DNA of 46,584 bases from WRDS01 sp964492775 (GTDB lineage: Bacteria; Actinomycetota; Coriobacteriia; Anaerosomatales; PHET01). The translations under genes were made by a program, and so were the position numbers. The notes under the pieces were generated by a model that saw only the letters and a program-made list of their open reading frames with translations, was not told the DNA's origin and made no database searches. Location of the stretch: NCBI GenBank assembly GCA_964492775.1, contig CAZBLH010000013.1, positions 1 to 46,584 of the forward strand, in the 5' to 3' direction. The first letter of the stretch is position 1. Every line of letters starts with the position of its first letter. This document shows positions 8,688-17,134 of this stretch, piece after piece.

Positions 8688-9523
8688 TACTGCTCATCTC
8701 CCTTCGCGGCGGCATCGGCCTCGACCGGCGCCTTATAGCCAAGACCGGTCAGGAACGAGACACCGAGTCCACCGAGAACTGCTGCGACGCCGATGCCGGT
8801 GAGCGGCTTGAGCCAACCCATGGCGGTGACAGCATCCGGCTTCTTCGGGTCCCGGATGAGCCCGTGCGCGTCGATGCCGTACTTGGCGACCTCGAGCACG
8901 TGCAGTCCGCCCATCTGGTCCTCGCCCCAAAGCTCGGCCTTGTCGAAGCCCCTGCCCTTGAGGTACTCGACGCGCTCCTTGCCCTTGGCGATCATCTCTG
9001 CGCGATCGCCGAAGTGCAGAGCCCCACCAGGGCAGGTCTGAACGCACGCCGGAGCGCGCCCCTGCGCCACGCGGTCGGAGCAGAGCGTGCACTTGTTGGA
9101 CACGCCAATCTGCTGGCGGTACTTGGGGACCAGGAACGGGCAAGCCTCATTGCAGTACTTGCAGCCGATGCACTTGTCGGGGTCGATCTCGACGATGCCC
9201 TCAGCCGACTGGCTGATGGCCTCGACAGGACAGACGTCCTTACATGCAGGGTTAGAGCAGTGGTAGCAGGAACGCCGGGTGAATGCCCACTCGACGCCGT
9301 TCGGACCACCCTCGGTCTCGTTGAACTCGATGATGAGACGCGTGTCACCGTTGAGATCCGCGGGGTCCTGATACGTACCGGTGAACGGGTAGAGAATCTT
9401 CCCGTTGACCGGATCGTGCAGGTCAAGGCTTGCGGGGAGCATATTCCACTGCTTGCACATGACCTGGCAGCCCTTGCAGGCGCCACACATCGACGAGTCG
9501 AATAGGATCGCGTTTTCAGCCAT
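8687..9523 (-). CDS. fdnH: Formate dehydrogenase beta subunit, 4Fe-4S ferredoxin type
   Basis: Electron-transfer subunit of the formate dehydrogenase-N family, 278 residues. Four cysteine groups are visible: CGACKGCQVMC (13-23), CYHCSNPACKDVCP, CIGCKYCNEACP and CTLCSDRV...CVQTCP, together enough for four [4Fe-4S] clusters. The C-terminus has one membrane helix (LTGIGVAAVLGGLGVSFLTG), as in FdnH, which anchors the complex. An AAGGAGGGG ribosome site sits about 9 bases before the ATG. It lies 15 bases after the alpha gene. Confidence 0.95.
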   Translation of the reverse strand: MAENAILFDSSMCGACKGCQVMCKQWNMLPASLDLHDPVNGKILYPFTGTYQDPADLNGDTRLIIEFNETEGGPNGVEWAFTRRSCYHCSNPACKDVCPVEAISQSAEGIVEIDPDKCIGCKYCNEACPFLVPKYRQQIGVSNKCTLCSDRVAQGRAPACVQTCPGGALHFGDRAEMIAKGKERVEYLKGRGFDKAELWGEDQMGGLHVLEVAKYGIDAHGLIRDPKKPDAVTAMGWLKPLTGIGVAAVLGGLGVSFLTGLGYKAPVEADAAAKGDEQ

Positions 9524-9538
9524 TAGTCACTCCCCTCC

Positions 9539-12500
9539 TTAAGCCTTCTCGATGTTGACGAGGAACGCCTTGTACTCTGGGATGAACGAGTTCGGGTCAC
9601 CGACGTTGGGCGTCAGGTCGTTGCCGACCGGGCCACGCGAGTGTCCGGAAGCCCAGCCCCAGTGGCGCGGAACGCCGATCAGGTGAGTCGTCTTCCCGTC
9701 GACCTCCATCGGCTTGAGACGGACGGTCACCATCGCGGGGCACTCGATCGAGCCACGGTTGTTGAACACGCGAACCGTGTCACCGTTCTCGATGCCCTTC
9801 TCCTCGGCAAGCTCCTTGGAGATCTCTACGAACATCCAGGGGCGAACCTCGGCCAGCCACGGCAGGTTTCGTGTCTGCGCACCAGCCTGCCAGAGCTCGG
9901 TGAAGCTATAGCTCGTGGCCACGTACGGGAAGTCCGCTGCGTCGCCGCGCTTGACCGACTCGTTGTCGGCGAACTGAATGCACGGGCTGTTCTGGCTGCC
10001 GTTCAGGAGGTTCGTCGCCGGGCTCTCGAATGGCTCGTAGTGCTCGGGGAACGGACCGTCCTTGAGGCCCAGGTGGCCGAAGAGCCGCGCATTGTACTCC
10101 GGCTGCATGAAGAACGCCTTGTTGTTCGGCGGGATGTACTCGACGATCTCACCGGTGACGGGATCCGTCTTGTTCCAGGCGAAGTCCGGAACGTCGTTGT
10201 TGATCCACTTGGACCCGTCCCACTCGACGAGGGCGCGCTTGGGATCCCACGGCTTGCCCTGCATGTCTGCGGACGCGCGGTTGTAGAGCACTCGGCGGTT
10301 GACCGGCCACGAGAACGACCACTTCGGGTGAAGCTTCAGGCCGGTCGGGTCATCCTGAACGCGGCTAGCGGTAGGCTGCTGCGTCGGGTCGAGCGGCGCG
10401 TCGTTGTTGTTGTAGTAACCGCTGTAGATCCAGTTGGCGCACGCGGTCGAACCATCGGCCTTGAGCTGCGTGAAGTTCTTGAGCAGCTTGACCTTGCCGC
10501 CCTCGATGTCGCTGTCCGGCACGCTGTAGCCGTTCATCGCCCAAGCAGCCTTGAAGATGTCGCCCTCGCCGTCCGTGATGTACGGCCAGTTGAGCTTGAG
10601 GATCTGATCGGCCACCGGACCACCGTCGGCCTCGTAAAGCTCCTTGAGCTTCAGAGCGAGCTTGGTGAGGATCTTCATGTCCGGCAGCGAGTCGCCGACG
10701 GGCTTGACGGCCTCGAAGCGCCACTGAATCCAGCGACCGGAGTTGGAGATGGAGCCCGGCTTCTCGTAGTGAGAAGCCGCCGGCAACTGGTAGACCTCAG
10801 TCTTGATGTCTGCGGCGTTGAGGTCGGGAGCCTTGAAGAACGCAGCCGACTCCGTCTCGAACAGGTCGACCGAGACGAGCCAGTCCAGCTTCGTGAGCGT
10901 CTCGCGCACGAACTTGGTGTTCGCCGCCGAGTTGCACGGGTTCTGGCCAAAGAGGAACAGGCCCTTGATCGTGCCAGCTGCGATGTGCTCGAAGATCATG
11001 GTGTGCGTGACGTTCTTCGAGCCCAGCTTGGGCAGGAAGTCGTACGCATAGTCATTCTCAATCGTCGCGAAGTCTCCGTACCACTCCTTGAGGGAGCTGA
11101 TGAAGAACTTCGGCTTGTTGGCCCAGTATCCCGCCATGATCGTTTCAGCGGAGAGCCACTTCGCAAGGCTCGGGTGCTTGGCAGCCGTCGGCCAAGCCAT
11201 GTAGCCGGGGAAGTTGGGGGCCAGAACGCACTGGTCCGTCGAGCCCTGCACGTTCGCCTCGCCGCGGAGGGCGTTAACGCCGCCACCCGGGATACCAACG
11301 TTGCCGAGAAGGAGCTGGACCAGAGCCATTGCGCGCACGTTCTGCGTGCCGTAGTGATGCTGCGTCTGTCCCAGTGCGTAGAAGATGCTGCCTGCCTTGC
11401 CGGGTTCACCCGTTGCCGTGAAGACGTCATAGACCTCGAGCAGCTTCTCAAGAGGCATACCCGTGATCCGGGAGACGACCTCCGGCGTGTAGCGCTCGTA
11501 GTGCTTCTTCATGAGCTGGAACACGCAGTTCGGGTCCTGAAGCGTCGGGTCCTTCTTGGCGACCTTCTCGACCGGGAGGTCGAACTTGGGAACGCCAGGA
11601 GCCTGGGTCCACGCGTAGGTGGTCTCGGTGTCCCAGGGGATCTCCTCCGCGACCTGGTATGTCCAAGTCGAGGTGTCGTACGCCTTCTTCTCCTCATCCC
11701 AGCCGGTGAACAGACCGGTCTCAGGATCGAAGCCGAACTCAGGGTTCACGAGATAGGAGGCGTTCGTGTAGTTGAGAACGTATTCCTTCTGCCAGCGCTC
11801 GTTCTCGAAGATGTAGTTGAACATGCCGCCATAGAAGGCGATGTCTGTACCCGAGCGAATGGGAGCGTAGATGTCTGCCAGCGATGCGCTACGGGTGAAG
11901 CGAGGGTCAACTACGATGTACTTGCCGCCCTGCCGCTCGAGTGCATCCTGTACCCAGCGCATAGTCACAGGATGGTTCTCCGCGTTGTTCGAACCGCATG
12001 CCATGATGACATCCGAGTTCTGGATGTCGGCGTAGTGCTGCGTCATTGCACCGCGGCCAAATGTGGGGCCAAGACCGGCCACCGTGGAGCTGTGTCATAT
12101 ACGGGCCTGGTGGTCGATGGCGACCACGCCCATGCCGCGCATGAGTTTCTGAACGAGGTAGCATTCCTCGTTGTCCAGCATCGAGGCACCGATGGACGCA
12201 ACGCCCTCGGCACGGTTCACGGTGACCATCTCTTTGGTCTTCGCGCCGGTCACGGCGTCCGTGAACTCAACTTCCTCCTGCTCGACGAAGGACTCGTCGC
12301 GGGTCTTCTTGAACCGCTCGGCGATCTCCTGGATCGCCTGGTCCCACGAGATCTCGGTGAACTCGGTCTCACCAGCACGACGAACGAGCGGCTTGGTGAG
12401 GCGGTTGGGGTTGGTCAACGTGGAGTCGTCCTGGTCGCTGATGACCGTGTTGACCGCGAACTGCGATGAACCCTTGGAGCAGAGGCCACCGCGGTTGATG

Positions 12501-12736
12501 GGGTGATCGGGGTCGCCTTCGATGTTGATGAGAACACCGTCACGCGACGAGCAAATCGTTCCGCACCCACCGGAGCAGTAGCAGCAGATGTTCGGCTGCT
12601 CCTGCGTGTCGACGAGCTTCCATGTCTTCGTCGACGTGACACCCATGGCCGGTGACTGGTTGGCGAACTCATACGCGAGGCTCGCCATGAACGCAGTCCC
12701 CGTGACCTGTAGGAACCCTCTACGAGTGATTCCCAT
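9539..12736 (-). CDS. fdnG: Formate dehydrogenase alpha subunit, selenocysteine-containing (read through in-frame UGA)
   Basis: Catalytic molybdenum/tungsten bis-MGD subunit that oxidises formate to CO2 on the outer face of the membrane. It reads as 1065 residues if the TGA at 12095-12097 (codon 214) is selenocysteine. The flanks ...DHQARI-U-HSSTVAGLGPTFGRGAMT... match the family's Sec/Cys site, and homology continues unbroken across it. The N-terminus is a Tat signal (MGITRRGFLQV). The first Fe-S cluster motif is CCYCSGGCG...CSKG. AAAGGAG lies 7 bases before the ATG. An automatic caller would wrongly split it into two genes (12095-12736 and 9539-12082). Confidence 0.97.
12067..12097 (-). promoter_or_regulatory. 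Bacterial SECIS element and Sec UGA codon
   Basis: Fourteen bases after the UGA (12097-12095) comes a small stem GGCC (12080-12077) / GGCC (12070-12067) enclosing the loop GGUCUU. The loop GGUCU is the SelB-contact signature known from E. coli fdhF/fdnG SECIS elements. Spacing and loop support true selenocysteine insertion, which requires selA, selB, selC and selD elsewhere in the genome. Confidence 0.85.
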
Positions 12737-12781
12737 GCGTCACTCCTTTCGTGCGCATAACGCTAATCTGCGCAGCTCACG

Positions 12782-12810
12782 CGGACAGTACCTTGAGGTA
12801 TCCCTGTCCG
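12782..12810 (-). promoter_or_regulatory. Stem-loop 46 bases upstream of fdnG
   Basis: CGGACAG (12782-12788) pairs with CTGTCCG (12804-12810), and inside it TACC pairs with GGTA around the loop TTGA, with a 3-base bulge. It lies just before the ribosome site of fdnG and may affect translation or mark an operator. Confidence 0.45.
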
Positions 12811-12980
12811 TGGATGATTACTCGGCATCGGTCCGTTCTTGTGGCCCCGGGCCGAGTCGGAGGAGTGGCGAACGCGTCCTGCGCCGTCTCAGAGGCTTTC
12901 AGGCCCAATCGACGACTTTTTCACGCTCGCGGTCGAACCCCCTTTCCTAGCAGTCAACCACAGGATGGCTAATCTCCCCG

Positions 12981-13058
12981 CAGGGTCTGCCGTTCCTGGG
13001 ATCTCCTTTCCGATGGGGGAGGCGCAGCGGTTTCCCGCGGCACCCTGTCGGCTCCGAC
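12981..13058 (-). promoter_or_regulatory. Nested inverted repeats, possible structured RNA leader
   Basis: CAGGGT+GCCG (12981-12992, with a 2-base bulge) can pair with CGGCACCCTG (13038-13047). This would enclose a GCGG-GAAA-CCGC tetraloop hairpin (minus strand, 13038-13027; it shares base 13038 with the outer stem) and a CTCC/GGAG stem (13003-13006 with 13018-13021). A further GTCGG/CCGAC pair is at 13047-13058. The layout is that of a multi-branched leader such as a cofactor riboswitch, but I could not match it to a known class. Confidence 0.35.
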
Positions 13059-13397
13059 TCCATAGCGCCCTCTCCGCCGGGCGCCACAGGAAACGAAGCT
13101 CGGAGATCGGTCTTTGACCCATGGATGCCACTGGAAACGAGGTGAGTCGGTCGCCAATGCATCAGGGCCTCTGTCAAAGCCGGCGAGACCCGAGATTTGC
13201 GACACTTGTGCCCGCGAACATAGAGCTTCAGCGGACTTGAGAGTCCTTACCCCGTTTGCACGTGTTTCTTTGGTCTGCCGGACCCGTGCATCCCAGAAGA
13301 TACTCGCTCTAGAAGGGATGTGCAAGACCGCATTCTCGCACGGTCAAACGCTATCGGTTGCAGGCGAGAAACCACTGCTAGATCGTTTAACGCAACA

Positions 13398-13426
13398 GGG
13401 CGGGTACCGCATTGCGGTACCCGCCC
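13398..13426 (-). terminator. Rho-independent type terminator after the downstream livK copy
   Basis: Perfect 13-bp stem GGGCGGGTACCGC (13398-13410) / GCGGTACCCGCCC (13414-13426) with a 3-base loop, 34 bases past the livK stop. On the minus strand it is followed by TGTTGCGTT, moderately U-rich. Confidence 0.75.
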
Positions 13427-13460
13427 AGGGCTCGTTCCTGTGAAATGCTGGTGCTACTGC

Positions 13461-14675
13461 CTACTTGGGGAGCACCTTCGGGATCCACTCGCCGCCCACG
13501 ACACCGTAGGTCGTGATGGCCTTGTTGGTGGTGTCGCCGATCTCGTCGAACGAGAACGATCCAGTCACGCCGTCCATATCGGTGGCTGCAACAGCCTCGA
13601 TGACGGCATCGCGGCCGGCCGGGCTGGTGACCTTGTCGGCGCCCATGTCAGCGGCGACCTTGAAGACGGCTTCGATGATCACGTTCGTGGCGTCGAAGGA
13701 GTAGCCGTCGTACGCAGCGATCGGATCGTTCGGGAACATCTCCTTGTACGCGGTGGTGAACTCCTGGCCCTTAGGCAGCTCCTCAACCGGGAAACCGACC
13801 GAGGTGCACAGGTCGCCCTCGGCTGCCTCAGCACCAGCGAGCTTGATGAACTCGCCGTCGTAGAGGCCGTCGCCGCCCATCAGGGGGCCGGCGAACCCGG
13901 CGTCAGAGGCCTGCTTGGAGAGCAGGGCGCCGGCGTTGTAGATACCGCCGTAGTAGATCATGTCCGGCTTCTCGGACACGATGCGGGTGACCAGAGCGTT
14001 GAAGTCGGTGTCCTTGTCGGCGGTCTTCTCCTTGAAGATGACCTTGCCGCCGAGCTCCTCGAACTTCTTGGCGAACTCAGCCGCGAGACCCTCGCCGTAC
14101 GGCGTGGAGTCGTCGACGACGACGGCCGACTTGAAGCCGAACTCACCGTAAGCAACCTCAGCTGCGGCCGGGCCCTGAACGGCGTCGGTCGTGCAGACGC
14201 GGAATACGTTATTGAAGCCCTGCTGGGTGAAGCTCGGGTTCGTCGAGGCCGGAGAGACCATGACGATCTTGTTCTCGTTGTAGACCTTCGAGGCTGGGAT
14301 GGAGACACCGGAGTTCAGGTGGCCCATGACGCCGATGAGCTGGCGGTCCGAGGCGAACGTGTTCGCGACGGTAACACCGGTCTTCGGGTCGCCCTGGTCG
14401 TCACCGTCGACGGCGACGAACTTGATTCCAAGCTCCTTGGCCTGGTCACTCTCGTTGGCCTGGGCGATAGCGAGCGCGGCACCGCGCTTCATGCCCTGGC
14501 CGAGTGCGACGGCACCCTGGGTGAGCGGAGCGCCCACACCGATCTTGATGGTGACCTCGCCGGACGGCGCCTCTGCCTTGTCGTCGCCCGAGCCGCCACC
14601 GCATCCGGTCGCGAGCATCGAGATCGCGACGAGCGCGGCCAGCACGGCCATAAGGCTCTTGTTGCGAATTCTCAT
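13461..14675 (-). CDS. livK: Branched-chain amino acid ABC transporter binding lipoprotein, copy A
   Basis: Extracytoplasmic periplasmic-binding-protein type I lipoprotein, 404 residues, with signal MRIRNKSLMAVLAALVAISML and lipobox ATGC. The mature protein starts VTIKIGVGAPLTQGAVALGQGMKRGAALAI, typical of LivK/LivJ. It is nearly identical to the copy at 19500-20714, with about 22 residue differences clustered in the C-terminal 45 residues and a few central patches. It lies apart from the transport genes, after a MoaB-like gene, and has its own promoter and terminator. Ligand identity cannot be read from sequence; the C-terminal changes may shift specificity. Confidence 0.93.
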   Translation of the reverse strand: MRIRNKSLMAVLAALVAISMLATGCGGGSGDDKAEAPSGEVTIKIGVGAPLTQGAVALGQGMKRGAALAIAQANESDQAKELGIKFVAVDGDDQGDPKTGVTVANTFASDRQLIGVMGHLNSGVSIPASKVYNENKIVMVSPASTNPSFTQQGFNNVFRVCTTDAVQGPAAAEVAYGEFGFKSAVVVDDSTPYGEGLAAEFAKKFEELGGKVIFKEKTADKDTDFNALVTRIVSEKPDMIYYGGIYNAGALLSKQASDAGFAGPLMGGDGLYDGEFIKLAGAEAAEGDLCTSVGFPVEELPKGQEFTTAYKEMFPNDPIAAYDGYSFDATNVIIEAVFKVAADMGADKVTSPAGRDAVIEAVAATDMDGVTGSFSFDEIGDTTNKAITTYGVVGGEWIPKVLPK

Positions 14676-14756
14676 TCTTCCTCCCTTGCTTCCCCTACCG
14701 CTGATTCAGCAACACACTGTCGTCGACTTCAGGCCATCCCACCTAAAGACTGTCGG

Positions 14757-14786
14757 AGCGTAGCACTCAATGCACCTTTCTAACAA
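14757..14786 (-). promoter_or_regulatory. Promoter of livK copy A
   Basis: Minus strand: -35 TTGTTA (14786-14781), 18-base spacer, extended -10 TGCTACGCT with TACGCT at 14762-14757. The same arrangement, with an identical -10, spacer length and GTGCTACGCTCCG context, occurs before the other livK copy, which supports both. It implies a leader of about 75 bases. Confidence 0.6.
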
Positions 14787-14811
14787 CTAGAAGGCCCAAT
14801 GATTCAGAACC

Positions 14812-14863
14812 CGCAACCAGCACGAAACACTGCAGGCACCGCGGGCAATACGTGCCGGTTGCG
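14812..14863 (-). terminator. Stem-loop after the MoaB-like gene
   Basis: CGCAACCAGCACG (14812-14824) and CGTGCCGGTTGCG (14851-14863) form a 13-bp stem on the minus strand, with one G-U pair, around a 26-base loop. It lies 29 bases past the stop codon and ahead of the livK copy A promoter. It is followed by GGTTCTG, a weak tail. Confidence 0.5.
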
Positions 14864-14892
14864 CCGACCCGGCTCTCCGACTGACGCCCTCG

Positions 14893-15381
14893 CTACTTCT
14901 CCAGCTCCTCTTCCCTGGCCTTCGCCCACTCGTAGCCCGAGACGAGCCGAGGGAAACCTGAGCGCACCGCTTCGATCGTGTCAGGCAGGTTCACGATAAT
15001 CGTGCCCTTGTGCTCCACGGCGATTCCCGAGTAGCCGATGTCCGCCAGCGCACCGGTCCTGAACTTCGGTATGGCCTGAGAGACGACATCGAACCGGACC
15101 TCGTCGCAGAGCGACTCTGTGGCGCGGATGAGGTCGTCCGGCGCCTCGGTAGCCGTGCCTCCGGCAGTCAGAATCATGTCGACGCCGGGATACTCGATGA
15201 TTCCGACGATCGCGGTAACGATCTTCTGGAAGTCATGCGGGACCACGTGGTAAGCGAGGACCTTCCAGTCCTCCTTCTCGCACAGCTCGATAATGCCTTG
15301 ACCGAGCGAATCGTCGAGATGCGATGCCTTGTCGGATACGACGAGCACACCCACCTCTACCGGCTTCTTCTCCACGGGCAC
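14893..15381 (-). CDS. MoaB/MogA-like molybdopterin-binding domain protein
   Basis: Cytoplasmic protein of 162 residues with the fold-type sequence of the MoCF_biosynth family: VGVLVVSDKAS at the N-terminus, SLGQGIIELCEKEDWKVLAYHVVPHD, then VDMILTAGGTATEAPDDLIRATESL. In MogA/MoaB the last motif is usually TTGGTG...RDVTPEAT; here TGGTG is AGGTA and the Asp-Val-Thr-Pro element is changed, so catalysis as an adenylyltransferase is uncertain. It lies between livF and livK copy A, separated from both by terminator-like stems. The nearby molybdenum/tungsten formate dehydrogenase makes a cofactor role plausible but unproven. Confidence 0.75.
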   Translation of the reverse strand: MPVEKKPVEVGVLVVSDKASHLDDSLGQGIIELCEKEDWKVLAYHVVPHDFQKIVTAIVGIIEYPGVDMILTAGGTATEAPDDLIRATESLCDEVRFDVVSQAIPKFRTGALADIGYSGIAVEHKGTIIVNLPDTIEAVRSGFPRLVSGYEWAKAREEELEK

Positions 15382-15492
15382 TCTCCTTTCGCCAACATCC
15401 TGTGTCTGCAGGTACTGCCCTGCTGTATCGCTCCTGCAGGATACCGCACCAGACGGTCTCTTGAGCCGGACCCGGGGCCTCCAGACAGAGAA

Positions 15493-15522
15493 CCACCGGC
15501 CCGGATGACTCCGGACCGGTGG
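15493..15522 (-). terminator. Terminator of the livKHMGF operon
   Basis: CCACCGG/CCGGTGG outer and CCGGA/TCCGG inner stems make a 13-bp hairpin (15493-15505 with 15510-15522) around a 4-base loop. The 15500:15515 position is a G-U pair only on the minus-strand RNA (C-A mismatch on plus), which points to a minus-strand transcript. It is followed by TTCTCTGTCT. Confidence 0.75.
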
Positions 15523-15555
15523 CAGTCACACTCTGTTGGACGCCAAGAGCTCTTC

Positions 15556-16263
15556 TTATGACTCGCCGAGGTACGCCTTGCGCACGTCGTCGTTGGCGAG
15601 CAGCTCTCGACCGGTACCAGTGAGTTTGATCTCGCCCGTCTCGAGTACGTAGCCGCGGTCGGCAATCGAAAGCGCCAGGTTGGCGTTCTGTTCGACCAGC
15701 AGGATCGTGATGCCGCTCTCGTTGAGCTTCTCGATGATCTCGAAGATCGTCTCGACGACGACCGGAGCCAGACCCATCGAAGGCTCGTCTAGCATCATGA
15801 GCTTAGGGCTGGCCATCAGGCCACGACCCATAGCGAGCATCTGCTGCTCGCCGCCGGATAGCGTGCCGCCCTTCTGGCTTATGCGCTCCTTGAGCCTGGG
15901 GAACAGCTCGAAGACGTGATCGAGGTCAGCGGCGATACCATCCTTGTCGTTTCGAAGGTACGCGCCCATCTCGAGGTTCTCGAGGACGGTCATACGGGCG
16001 AAGATGCGACGGCCTTCGGGAACCTGGACGATGCCCTTGGCGGCCACCTTGTGAGCGGGCACTCCACCGATAGACTCGCCCTCGAACACTATCGTTCCTG
16101 CCGTCGGAGACAGCTGACCGGAGAGCGTCTTCAGCGTCGTGGACTTGCCTGCACCGTTGGCACCGATGAGGGTGACGATCTCGCCCTGGTGCACCTCGAT
16201 GGAGATGCCTTTGAGCGCCTCGATCTTGCCGTAACTAGTCTTGAGGTCGGTTACCTTGAGCAC
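15556..16263 (-). CDS. livF: Branched-chain amino acid ABC transporter ATP-binding protein LivF
   Basis: Cytoplasmic ATPase, 235 residues, normal for LivF. Walker A GANGAGKST (about 33-41), signature LSGGEQQMLAMGRGL and Walker B LMMLDEPSMGLAP are visible. The GTG start has GGGGAGGAG 6 bases upstream inside the end of livG, so it is translationally coupled. It is the last transport gene of the operon and is followed by a strong hairpin. Confidence 0.95.
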   Translation of the reverse strand: MLKVTDLKTSYGKIEALKGISIEVHQGEIVTLIGANGAGKSTTLKTLSGQLSPTAGTIVFEGESIGGVPAHKVAAKGIVQVPEGRRIFARMTVLENLEMGAYLRNDKDGIAADLDHVFELFPRLKERISQKGGTLSGGEQQMLAMGRGLMASPKLMMLDEPSMGLAPVVVETIFEIIEKLNESGITILLVEQNANLALSIADRGYVLETGEIKLTGTGRELLANDDVRKAYLGES

Positions 16264-16266
16264 GCG

Positions 16267-17109
16267 CTACTCCTCCCCGCCGGTGGCGGCGGTTGCCGCA
16301 GCTTCCTTCTCGGCTTGCGCGGCCTCGTGCATCGCCATGATCTCCTCAGCGCCCTTACCGAGATACGCCTGGATGACCTGCGGATTGTTCTGGATCTCAG
16401 CCGGCAGGCCCTCGGCGATCTTCTGGCCGAAGTCGAGTACGTAGATGCGGTCGGCGATATCCATGACGACCTTCATGTCATGCTCGATGAGCAGAACAGT
16501 GATCCCGAGGTCCCGGACCTTGCGGATCAGGCCGTTGAGCGCCCGGCTCTCTTTCGGGTTCATGCCGGCCGCAGGCTCGTCGAGGAGCAGCAGTTTGGGC
16601 TCGGTCGCAAGCGCGCGGGCGATCTCGAGGCGGCGCTGGTCGCCGTAGGGCAGGTTCTTCGCGAGCTCATTGCAGGCCCAGCTGAGACCGACGAAGGACA
16701 GCCACTTCTTGGCCTCGGCCTCAGTCGCCTCCTCCTCGCGCTTGAAGCTCGGCGTGCGGAACACGGCGCCGAACGGCCCCTGCGAGGTCCGCGAATGCCG
16801 TCCCACCATGACGTTCTCAAGAGCCGTCATGTTCTGGAACAGGCGGATGTTCTGGAACGTACGGGCGATTCCACGAGCGCAAATCGCATGCGGCTTGACT
16901 CCGCCTACACCCTCACCCTCGAAGGTGAGCGTGCCCTCGGTCGGTGTGTAGATGCCGGTCAGGAGGTTGAAGAAGGTCGTCTTACCGGCGCCGTTAGGGC
17001 CGATCAGCGCGACGATCTCTCCCTCGTCGATATGCAACGTCACGTCGCACACGGCCTTGAGGCCGCCGAACGCCATCGTGACGTTGTTCGCTTCCACTAG
17101 TCTTGCCAT
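16267..17109 (-). CDS. livG: Branched-chain amino acid ABC transporter ATP-binding protein LivG
   Basis: Second ATPase of the importer, 280 residues. It has Walker A GPNGAGKTT, the LivG-type signature LPYGDQRRLEIARALA in place of LSGGQ, and Walker B KLLLLDEPAAGMNP. The C-terminus has a short Ala/Glu-rich tail (MHEAAQAEKEAAATAATGG) beyond the usual end. GGAAAGG lies about 8 bases before the ATG. It sits between livM and livF with small gaps. Confidence 0.95.
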   Translation of the reverse strand: MARLVEANNVTMAFGGLKAVCDVTLHIDEGEIVALIGPNGAGKTTFFNLLTGIYTPTEGTLTFEGEGVGGVKPHAICARGIARTFQNIRLFQNMTALENVMVGRHSRTSQGPFGAVFRTPSFKREEEATEAEAKKWLSFVGLSWACNELAKNLPYGDQRRLEIARALATEPKLLLLDEPAAGMNPKESRALNGLIRKVRDLGITVLLIEHDMKVVMDIADRIYVLDFGQKIAEGLPAEIQNNPQVIQAYLGKGAEEIMAMHEAAQAEKEAAATAATGGEE

Positions 17110-17134
17110 CGTCTATGCCTTTCCGGCCCGCGCC

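Larger units (their letters stand above)
12737..13397. other. Long non-coding leader/intergenic region upstream of fdnG
   Basis: About 660 bases with no ORF I can support. Codon patterns of the short ORFs here are unlike genes. It holds several inverted repeats that make sense as minus-strand RNA ahead of fdnG (see the entries at 12782 and 12981). No clear -10/-35 pair was identified. Confidence 0.6.

Noticed and set aside
12082..12097. Apparent nonsense mutation or frameshift splitting the formate dehydrogenase alpha gene
   Set aside because: The frame is unchanged on both sides, the stop is UGA at the known Sec position, and a SECIS-like hairpin follows.
12961..13260. tRNA-like or selC-like sequence upstream of fdnG
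   Set aside because: Short stems such as GGACT/AGTCC near 13234 looked like an anticodon arm, but no acceptor stem or T-arm sequence fits.
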